Assembly (NCBI GenBank): GCA_905192625.1
Contig: CAJJLI010000026.1
Span: 1-11,303, forward strand
Direction of reading: 5' to 3'
Source: an uncultured Clostridium sp.
Lineage (GTDB): Bacteria > Bacillota > Clostridia > Lachnospirales > Lachnospiraceae
DNA length: 11,303 nucleotides
Shown here: in pieces, positions 6,924-11,303 of the stretch
How the letters are laid out: every line of letters begins with the position of its first letter
How positions within the stretch are numbered: the first letter of the stretch is position 1
Position numbers and translations under genes: made by a program
Notes under the pieces: generated by a model
What the model was told of the DNA's origin: nothing
Database searches by the model: none
Seen by the model: the letters and a program-made list of their open reading frames with translations, nothing else

Positions 6924-6952
6924 ATTATATTCCTGCAATAAATGTTTGTCAA
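6924..6952 (-). promoter_or_regulatory. Consensus sigma-A promoter for DUF2292 and downstream redox/importer operon
   Basis: On the minus strand TTGACA (6947-6952) and TATAAT (6924-6929) are spaced by exactly 17 nt: a perfect consensus. Transcription would start near 6917 and give a leader of about 100 nt before ATG 6817. I recognise no known riboswitch class in that leader. No comparable promoter is seen between the hairpin at 6602-6651 and the ferredoxin gene. Confidence 0.85.
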
Positions 6953-6969
6953 GTGTGTTTTTTACTACA

Positions 6970-7110
6970 TTAATTAAAATGTATCTCAATGATACTATTG
7001 GATGTTTCATCAGCTTGCTCATTCGGTATGTTGTGTAATCTTTCCAATCTATCTGCTGCACTTGCATAGTATACTTTCGGATTTCTATTGGAAATTGATA
7101 TGGTCTTTTC
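6970..7110 (-). pseudogene. Possible 3' fragment of a gene beside tRNA-Asn
   Basis: Between the tRNA-Asn terminator and the promoter at 6924-6952, one minus-strand frame encodes about 46 residues with protein-like composition, including 'NPKVYYASAADRLERLH' and 'NIPNEQADETSNSIIEI', ending at TAA 6970-6972. The frame has no start codon or ribosome binding site of its own; further upstream it runs into the terminator and the tRNA. It reads like the tail of a lost gene. I do not recognise the parent family with certainty, and chance coding is possible. Confidence 0.3.
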
Positions 7111-7117
7111 TATAATT

Positions 7118-7156
7118 AAAAAAAGCCTGCAAACAGCATTGTTTACAGACTTTTTT
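7118..7156 (-). terminator. Terminator of tRNA-Asn
   Basis: Positions 7119-7134 pair with 7141-7156 around a 6-nt loop. The two C/A mismatches seen on the plus strand become G-U pairs in minus-strand RNA, giving a fully paired 16-bp stem that ends in a run of seven U. It lies 5 nt beyond the 3' end of tRNA-Asn. Confidence 0.9.
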
Positions 7157-7161
7157 AGTGA

Positions 7162-7233
7162 CTCCCCGAGTTGGGCTCGAACCAACAACCCCACGGTTAA
7201 CAGCCGTGTGCTCTACCATTGAGCTATCGAGGA
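7162..7233 (-). tRNA. tRNA-Asn (anticodon GTT)
   Basis: A 72-nt tRNA. The acceptor stem pairs TCCTCGA (7227-7233) with TCGGGGA (7163-7169), with one G-U pair and discriminator G at 7162. The D-arm begins GCTCAATGGTAGAGC. The anticodon stem CACGG/CCGTG holds the loop CTGTTAA, giving anticodon GTT (7199-7201 on the plus strand). The T-arm is GTTGGTTCGAGCCCAAC. CCA is not encoded. Confidence 0.97.
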
Positions 7234-7268
7234 AAATAAATAGAATATGAAGTTTATCCAATAAACAT

Positions 7269-7297
7269 ATTATAGAACCTGTTCCTTCAGCTGTCAA
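7269..7297 (-). promoter_or_regulatory. Promoter of tRNA-Asn
   Basis: Minus-strand TTGACA (7292-7297) and TATAAT (7269-7274) with a 17-nt spacer: a perfect consensus, as expected for a stable RNA gene. The start would be near 7262, with a 5' leader of about 29 nt. Confidence 0.88.
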
Positions 7298-7478
7298 GCC
7301 AATATTTTCATCTAGTTTGATTTTTTAAAGTGAATCAATACTAAATCCAGTTGTACTTTTATTATACTCAACCTTTGTAAAAAATATTATATAAATCGAA
7401 TATTTTTTTATATTCTCTTTGTAAATAGATTTAAAAATATACTTAAAAATCGCCTTACCCACGCTCTTAATATCGTAA

Positions 7479-7633
7479 TTACTCATCAGGAATTTGAGTT
7501 CCGTCCTTATTGTAAATCCTCTCTCTCGGTCCATATACAGGATACATTGAATGTACTACAGAAAATATAAATCTTTCGCACTTTCAATACATCTCTTCAT
7601 ATTTTTTACAATGTCCCAATCACTATCAAAAAA
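7479..7633 (-). pseudogene. Possible frameshifted gene remnant in the 7298-7752 gap
   Basis: The 450-nt gap between the tRNA-Asn promoter and the nitroreductase gene has no convincing intact gene. Within it, two minus-strand frames look protein-like and would join if the TTTT near 7566 had one more T. The first gives 'FFDSDWDIVKNMKRCIESAK'; the second gives 'SVVHSMYPVYGPRERIYNKD' and ends at TAA 7479-7481. A stop lies directly before the first piece. The joined reading resembles a protein C-terminus, but I do not recognise it, and chance is a real alternative. A 69-codon frame at 7325-7534 overlaps it but looks like AT-rich noise. Confidence 0.22.
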
Positions 7634-7644
7634 CTACCTTACTC

Positions 7645-7673
7645 TTGTATCATAGTTATTTATGTTTTAAAAT
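7645..7673 (+). promoter_or_regulatory. Candidate promoter of the nitroreductase gene
   Basis: TTGTAT (7645-7650) and TAAAAT (7668-7673) are 17 nt apart on the plus strand, about 80 nt before the start codon. The -35 match is weak. A short dyad TGATA...TATCA (7709-7727) between it and the gene could be an operator. Confidence 0.3.
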
Positions 7674-7752
7674 AATAACGGGTCATGTACATAAATAATT
7701 TAAATCATTGATACCTTTAACATATCAGTGAAATAAGAATGGAGGTATAAAA

Positions 7753-8271
7753 ATGCTTGAACTTTATAAACAAAGAAGATCCATACGTAAATTTACTTCT
7801 GATAAAGTAAGTAAAGAAAACGTAGAAAACCTCAAAAAGGCTGCATTATTAGCACCATCTTCTAGGAATTTAAAACCCATCGAATTCATTTTCATCGAAG
7901 AAACAGAAATAATACGAAACTTAAAAAAATGTAAAAATTTTGGGGCAACAGCTCTAGAAACTGCAACATTAGCAATTGTAATAATTGGTGATACAGCAAA
8001 AAGTGATGTATGGATTGAAGATGCAGCAATCGCAACTACTTTTATAATGTTAGAAGCTGAAGCATTAGGATTAGGATCTAATTGGATTCAAATGCGTTTA
8101 AGAGAAGGTGCAAATGCCCCTTCCGAGGATGAAGTCAGGACATTGTTAGGTATACCAAAACAGTATGGCATACTATCCGTATTAGCAATCGGGACGAAAG
8201 ACGAACAAAAAAAATGCTATACCGATGAAGATTTTGATCTTAGTAAAATACATAAAAATTCGTTTAAATAA
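7753..8271 (+). CDS. Nitroreductase-family FMN oxidoreductase
   Basis: A 172-aa protein of the nitroreductase fold (PF00881-like), which binds FMN and uses NAD(P)H to reduce nitro groups, quinones or other acceptors, usually as a homodimer. The N-terminal FMN-contact motif is RRSIRKF (8-14), followed by 'APSSRNLKP' (34-42), 'WIEDAAIATTFIML' (87-100) and 'GLGSNW' (106-111), which close the flavin site. The length matches the short single-domain subgroup. There is no ferredoxin extension. The start is ATG 7753, 7 nt after GGAGG (7741-7745). It is a single-gene unit: upstream is a non-coding gap and downstream a long inverted repeat. The physiological substrate cannot be told from sequence. Confidence 0.93.
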   Translation: MLELYKQRRSIRKFTSDKVSKENVENLKKAALLAPSSRNLKPIEFIFIEETEIIRNLKKCKNFGATALETATLAIVIIGDTAKSDVWIEDAAIATTFIMLEAEALGLGSNWIQMRLREGANAPSEDEVRTLLGIPKQYGILSVLAIGTKDEQKKCYTDEDFDLSKIHKNSFK

Positions 8272-8317
8272 TTCTATTTGAATAATAATTACTTTAAAAT
8301 AACCTTTGGATAACATC

Positions 8318-8416
8318 AAAAAAAGAAATAACAGCCAATGCTCATAGCTCCCTTTCACCCTCTAAACTCTAATTGGTTCGTATGTAAAGGATAAAAAGCA
8401 TTGGCTGTTATTTCTT
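8318..8416 (-). terminator. Long-loop terminator shared by tRNA-Leu(CAG) and nitroreductase gene
   Basis: A perfect 20-bp inverted repeat (8323-8342 with 8397-8416) encloses a 54-nt loop. On the minus strand the stem is followed by seven T (8318-8324), so it terminates tRNA-Leu(CAG), whose 3' end is 22 nt before it. On the plus strand it lies about 50 nt after the nitroreductase stop and is followed by a weaker T-rich run, so it may work in both directions. A 54-nt loop is long for a terminator. Confidence 0.75.
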
Positions 8417-8438
8417 ATCTTTATAATTGTCCTATGAA

Positions 8439-8522
8439 TGCAGTTGATGGGATTTGAACCCACACCAGAGTACTCTGACATGAACCTGAATCATGCGCGT
8501 ATGCCAATTCCGCCACAACTGC
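8439..8522 (-). tRNA. tRNA-Leu (anticodon CAG)
   Basis: An 84-nt class II tRNA. The acceptor stem pairs GCAGTTG (8516-8522) with CAACTGC (8440-8446), discriminator A at 8439. The D-arm is the same as in tRNA-Leu(AAG) at the left end of the window, and the T-arm is GGGTTCAAATCCC. The anticodon stem CATGA/TCATG holds the loop TTCAGGT, giving CAG (8486-8488 on the plus strand). A long variable arm is present. It reads CUG codons. CCA is not encoded. Confidence 0.97.
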
Positions 8523-8537
8523 ATTACTTTTTGGTAA

Positions 8538-8566
8538 ATTATAACATACTAAATTTTCGTAATCAA
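8538..8566 (-). promoter_or_regulatory. Promoter of tRNA-Leu(CAG)
   Basis: Minus-strand TTGATT (8561-8566) and TATAAT (8538-8543) are spaced by 17 nt. The same TTGATT -35 box occurs in front of tRNA-Leu(AAG). It is divergent from the promoter at 8624-8652. Confidence 0.82.
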
Positions 8567-8623
8567 CAGTTAATTATTGGACCAGGGAATTCTTCCTATA
8601 TATTAATCCAAAGGTTTCATTTA

Positions 8624-8652
8624 TTGTAAATGTAGGTATTTCTTGGTATAAT
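8624..8652 (+). promoter_or_regulatory. Promoter of the PAS-LuxR regulator gene
   Basis: TTGTAA (8624-8629) and TATAAT (8647-8652) are 17 nt apart, and TGG directly before the -10 box makes it an extended -10 promoter. Transcription would start near 8659, about 23 nt before ATG 8682. Confidence 0.75.
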
Positions 8653-8681
8653 GATTGTACTGTTAAGAATTGGAGGATAAA

Positions 8682-9983
8682 ATGGAGCCGAAGATTTCCA
8701 GTTTTCATAATAATGTTGCCTTTTTCGTTGTTGCAGAATCATATGACGACTTGATCTATCTATATGCGAATAGATATTATTGTGAGATAAAGAACTTACA
8801 CCATCCATTGCAGGAAGGTCAAAAGGTGTCTCAAGTAATTAGCGAAAAAAATTTTATTAACTTTAAAAAAAATTGTAAGAATTTAAAAGGAAAGGACTAT
8901 TTTAAATATGAAGCATATGCTGTTATCAATAAGGTTAATACCCCTATAACAGTTACTTTATTTTCATGTAATATAAATAAGCTAAACCTAATTGCCTGTT
9001 CATTTACGTTTAGTGAGTTGTATCATTATGAATACCAGCAATTAGCTAATACATCTTTTAACACCCCTCAAATCAAAACACAAAAAACCTCATTCGCAGT
9101 AAAGAAAAATGACTCAAGTTTACTAATCACAAAATTCAACCCTACCTTATTAAATTATTTAAGCTTAGAAAACTTAGAGTCTAATATGGATCTACAGGAT
9201 ATATTTCCTAAGAAAGTCGTTGAATTTCTTTCAGAAGGTGTATCTACCGCTATATCCAAAAAAAAGCCCTTCAAAAACACTTTAATGTATGAATGTAGCC
9301 CTTATGATTTAACATGCTATAATTGTCCAGAAAATTCATGCTTTTATATTAGTGTAATCTTTGTTCCCCTTTATTATGGCCCCGACTCATGTTTATGTTT
9401 ATTAGAAGATATCAATCACAAGTTAAATATTAAACGTTTTAGAGATGAATTACTCTTAGAATATAATACACTCTTTAATTCGTCTATTAATCCCATCGCA
9501 ATATTAAAAGTGATTGGTCATAATGTAATACAATTAGAAAAACAGAACAAACGTATGGAAGCATTTTTAAATTGTTTCCCTCATTTTTTACCTCATTTAT
9601 ATCAAGAACATGATAATTTTGAACCAATAAAAAAAAATAAATGCAGAGTAGAAAGTATGATAACCTTCGATGTACATGAGGAATCATACCAGATTCAAAT
9701 GAACATTGACCCAATTATTGTAAATAACCAAGTAAACAAATTAATTATCACTATTATGAATATTAATTCAACAAAAAACAGTATTGATACTTCTACTTAT
9801 GTATATTTAACAAAGCGGGAGGAAGAAATTGTCTCATTAGTTGTACAAGGACAAAAAAATGATTATATAGCATCAATATTGGGTATTACTACAGGTACAG
9901 TAAAGAAAATACTATCCAACGTGTATAAAAAGTATTCAATTTCATCAAGAGTTGAATTAATGAAGTATTATTTGCATGAGTAG
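8682..9983 (+). CDS. LuxR-family HTH regulator with PAS-like sensory region
   Basis: A 433-aa cytoplasmic protein with no signal peptide or membrane segment. The C-terminus (376-433) is a GerE/LuxR-type DNA-binding domain: 'LTKREEEIVSLVVQGQ', then 'YIASILGITTGTVKKILSNV', then 'KKYSISSRVELMKYYL'. The first 370 residues look like three PAS-like sensor modules (about 10-125, 140-245, 252-362), judged from alternating strands and helices rather than a strong motif. Residues 205-220 carry four closely spaced cysteines (C205, C212, C215, C220), a possible metal, cluster or redox site. There is no receiver domain, so it is probably a one-component sensor. The start is ATG 8682, 5-6 nt after GGAGG; an in-frame TTG at 8670 overlaps that site. 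Possible targets are its own promoter, the small gene downstream or distant genes; none is shown by sequence. Confidence 0.85.
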   Translation: MEPKISSFHNNVAFFVVAESYDDLIYLYANRYYCEIKNLHHPLQEGQKVSQVISEKNFINFKKNCKNLKGKDYFKYEAYAVINKVNTPITVTLFSCNINKLNLIACSFTFSELYHYEYQQLANTSFNTPQIKTQKTSFAVKKNDSSLLITKFNPTLLNYLSLENLESNMDLQDIFPKKVVEFLSEGVSTAISKKKPFKNTLMYECSPYDLTCYNCPENSCFYISVIFVPLYYGPDSCLCLLEDINHKLNIKRFRDELLLEYNTLFNSSINPIAILKVIGHNVIQLEKQNKRMEAFLNCFPHFLPHLYQEHDNFEPIKKNKCRVESMITFDVHEESYQIQMNIDPIIVNNQVNKLIITIMNINSTKNSIDTSTYVYLTKREEEIVSLVVQGQKNDYIASILGITTGTVKKILSNVYKKYSISSRVELMKYYLHE

Positions 9984-9988
9984 AGTTT

Positions 9989-10013
9989 AATAGTAATAAA
10001 AGATACTATTTTT
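9989..10013 (+). terminator. Weak terminator after the PAS-LuxR gene
   Basis: AATAGTA (9989-9995) pairs with TACTATT (10004-10010), followed by TTTC. The stem is short and AT-rich. GAGTTTA (9983-9989) and TAAACTC (10017-10023) can add an outer pairing. It begins just after the stop codon. Confidence 0.45.
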
Positions 10014-10040
10014 CTGTAAACTCTGTAAATTTATTACAGA
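10013..10040 (+). promoter_or_regulatory. TCTGTAAA direct and inverted repeats, candidate operator
   Basis: TCTGTAAA occurs at 10013-10020 and again at 10022-10029. An inverted copy, TTACAGA, at 10034-10040 makes a 7-bp dyad with the second copy. The cluster lies about 40 nt before the -10 box of the next gene and directly after a LuxR-type regulator gene, so a binding site for that regulator is possible. The role is inferred only. Confidence 0.3.
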
Positions 10041-10077
10041 ATATCAACTTAAGAGGTATTTTATAAATTTCATTATC

Positions 10078-10086
10078 TGATATAAT
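10078..10086 (+). promoter_or_regulatory. Extended -10 promoter of the 102-aa protein gene
   Basis: TGATATAAT matches the extended -10 form TGnTATAAT. The region 16-18 nt upstream is T-rich but has no good -35 box. Transcription would start near 10093, giving a leader of about 38 nt. Confidence 0.55.
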
Positions 10087-10130
10087 TAAGTCATTACCAA
10101 AGAAATTACAGGGGTAAAGGAGAGGTTATT

Positions 10131-10439
10131 ATGTCAACACATATGAAAGAAAAAGCAAATTGGAGTGTAAAAGAAGGTAGTTTTCAAATCAATTATAACT
10201 TAACATATTCCGTTAATTCCAATTTTGAAGAGTTTGAATTATGGGAATACGGAATACAATGTGAGTTGTTAGACTGTAACAATACAATAATATCAGTTGC
10301 CAATATTAATCATATCACAAACAATTATGAACGAATTTTAGTTCTTATTCAGAAACTAGTGAACAATAATGTTTTCCCTATTCATCTACACGATGTTATT
10401 ACTGATTTATTAGATGAAGAAAATTTAGTAGTTTTCTAG
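10131..10439 (+). CDS. Small conserved-looking protein of unknown function (DUF6514-like)
   Basis: A 102-aa acidic, soluble protein with no signal peptide or membrane segment. After a polar N-terminus it has 'YGIQCELLDCNNTIISVANI' (40-59), an alternating strand pattern, then a helix-like 'ERILVLIQKLVNNNVFPIHL' (67-86) and 'HDVITDLLDEE' (87-97). The order 'YGI-x-C...V-x-x-I...NNVFPIHL-x-D-V' resembles a family of about 100-aa uncharacterised clostridial proteins that I believe is DUF6514, from memory. No catalytic motif is apparent. The start is ATG 10131, 8 nt after AAGGAG. It is transcribed alone from an extended -10 promoter between two hairpins, downstream of the PAS-LuxR regulator, which may control it. 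Confidence 0.75.
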   Translation: MSTHMKEKANWSVKEGSFQINYNLTYSVNSNFEEFELWEYGIQCELLDCNNTIISVANINHITNNYERILVLIQKLVNNNVFPIHLHDVITDLLDEENLVVF

Positions 10440-10491
10440 TCTACGATGCAAAACATGATAAACTACATACTTTTATTAATATTATATGCAT

Positions 10492-10547
10492 AAATAAGAC
10501 AAGCTCATATAATATAGTTATGTTAATATACGAGCAATGTCTTATTT
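10492..10547 (+). terminator. Terminator after the 102-aa protein gene
   Basis: AAATAAGACA (10492-10501) pairs perfectly with TGTCTTATTT (10538-10547). After a small internal loop GCTC (10503-10506) pairs with GAGC (10532-10535). The top is a long AT-rich loop of 25 nt. The T-rich right arm could serve as part of the release tract; it may work in both directions. Confidence 0.6.
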
Positions 10548-10590
10548 GTATGTTCATCTTTATATAATTTATTACAGTGCCATTTATTAT

Positions 10591-10630
10591 AAGGACTGCT
10601 GCTTTATATCTCTATAAAGCAACAGCACTT
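10591..10630 (-). terminator. Terminator of the deoB fragment, probably bidirectional
   Basis: GCTTTATA (10601-10608) pairs with TATAAAGC (10613-10620) around TCTC, and pairing continues outward to 10591/10630. C10599/A10622 and A10595/C10626 become G-U pairs in minus-strand RNA, pointing to the minus strand; it lies 4 nt after the deoB stop. The best T-tract is on the plus side (TTATTTTTTT from about 10634), so it probably also stops plus-strand transcription. Confidence 0.65.
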
Positions 10631-10633
10631 AAT

Positions 10634-11263
10634 TTATTTTTTTAATATTTTAGGCAATAAAGAAGTACCTTCTATATCTACTTTAACATTAAAATAATCT
10701 AAAATAGTAGCTCCAATATCAGCAAACGTTGGTCGAGTACCTAAGTTCACACCTTTGGTGATATTGTTTCCATAAATCACTAAAGGTGTATATTCTCTGG
10801 AATGATCGGTGGAAGGCGTTAGTGGATCACAACCGTGATCTGCTGTTATCATGAGAATATCATCTTTTTGTAGTTTGTCTAATATTCGTGGCAATTGCTC
10901 ATCTACATAGCTAAGAGCTTTCGCATAACCATCTACATCATTTCTATGGCCATAAAGCATATCAAAATCCACTAAATTTATAAAACATAAACCTTTAAAA
11001 TCTTTATCCATATATTCCAATGTTTTCTCAATACCATCCGCATTGTCCTTCGTTCTTACAAACTCCGTAATTCCACACTCTGCAAAGATATCATTAATTT
11101 TACCTACTGCTATAACATCGTAAAGATTCTCTTGCAATAAGTTTAACATTGTCTTCTTCGGTGGTTTTACAGAATAATCATGTCGATTTGAAGTACGAGT
11201 AAATGGATATTCTCCAGTAAAAGGACGTGCTATAACTCTTCCCACATTATACTCACCATGTAT
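10634..11263 (-). pseudogene. deoB: Phosphopentomutase, C-terminal half with disrupted 5' side
   Basis: Phosphopentomutase interconverts (deoxy)ribose 1-phosphate and 5-phosphate in nucleoside catabolism. Counting from GTG 11245 there are 203 residues, matching the second half of the roughly 394-aa enzyme. Recognisable parts are 'GRVIARPFTGEYPFTRTSNR' (2-21), 'VGKINDIF' (47-54), 'NLVDFDMLYGHRND' (90-103) and 'ITADHGCDPLTPSTDHSREY' (133-152). By alignment from memory with the Bacillus cereus enzyme, D95, H100, D136, H137 and H148 correspond to Mn ligands D286, H291, D327, H328 and H339. The N-terminal metal Asp and the phosphorylated Thr would lie in the missing 190 residues. Family-like codons (I-H-G-E-Y-N) continue upstream of GTG 11245 but hit TAA at 11264-11266 and TAG at 11288-11290. 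The gene is therefore frameshifted, interrupted by an insertion, or truncated. As it stands the product should be inactive. Confidence 0.82.
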
Positions 11264-11303
11264 TTACAAAAATTGCGATCGATTCAGCTATTCCTGACCA
11301 GAA

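Noticed and set aside
7085..7297. 70-codon minus-strand frame containing MVEHTAVNRGVVGSSPTRG
   Set aside because: This is the usual spurious translation of a tRNA gene; it covers tRNA-Asn and its promoter and terminator.
7325..7534. 69-codon minus-strand frame rich in Lys, Ile and Phe
   Set aside because: No ribosome binding site, and its composition is what AT-rich non-coding DNA gives; another frame across the same DNA looks more protein-like.
8438..8629. 63-codon plus-strand frame starting MQLMGFEPTPEYSDM
   Set aside because: Antisense translation of tRNA-Leu(CAG); no ribosome binding site and no protein-like sequence beyond the tRNA.
11258..11303. Plus-strand open frame beginning MYLQKLRSIQ at the right edge
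   Set aside because: Only 15 codons before the window ends, with no ribosome binding site; cannot be told from chance.
1..11303. CRISPR array, complete insertion sequence, prophage or toxin-antitoxin pair
   Set aside because: No regularly spaced repeats, transposase, integrase, phage structural gene or toxin-antitoxin pair was recognised.

Overview
The window looks like chromosome from a low-GC anaerobic Firmicute, most likely a Lachnospiraceae/Clostridia member. The grounds are AT-rich DNA, strong GGAGG-type ribosome binding sites, consensus sigma-A promoters with 17-nt spacers, tRNA genes without encoded CCA, and protein types common in that group (clostridial Ig-repeat secreted protein, small YezD-like protein, PAS-LuxR regulator). 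Species is not claimed.

Layout. 1-320: a plus-strand terminator for a gene off the left edge, then a minus-strand tRNA-Leu(AAG) with its own promoter and terminator. 321-1766 (minus): a secreted protein with four tandem Ig-like repeats. 1875-6952 (minus) is the main block. A perfect-consensus promoter drives a 48-aa DUF2292/YezD-like gene, then a terminator-like hairpin, a 2x[4Fe-4S] ferredoxin, a fumarate-reductase/APS-reductase-type flavoprotein, and an SsuC/SsuB/SsuA-type ABC importer (permease, ATPase, lipoprotein). 6953-7752: tRNA-Asn(GTT) with clear promoter and terminator, flanked by possible gene remnants. 7753-8271 (plus): a small nitroreductase. 8318-8566 (minus): tRNA-Leu(CAG) with a long-loop inverted-repeat terminator. 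8624-10439 (plus): a PAS-like/LuxR-HTH regulator and a 102-aa protein of unknown function. 10591-11303 (minus): the C-terminal half of phosphopentomutase, cut off on its 5' side by in-frame stop codons.

How the genes may work together. The importer resembles nitrate/sulfonate/taurine transporters. The two redox genes resemble AprB/AprA but have no ATP sulfurylase beside them, and DUF2292 proteins are, as I recall, often near sulfur-assimilation genes. I infer one operon that imports a small (probably sulfur-containing) compound and reduces it in the cytoplasm. Its output may be tuned by the hairpin between the first gene and the rest. This is the best candidate here for an undescribed system; the substrate is unknown. 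The other genes look like independent units separated by terminators.
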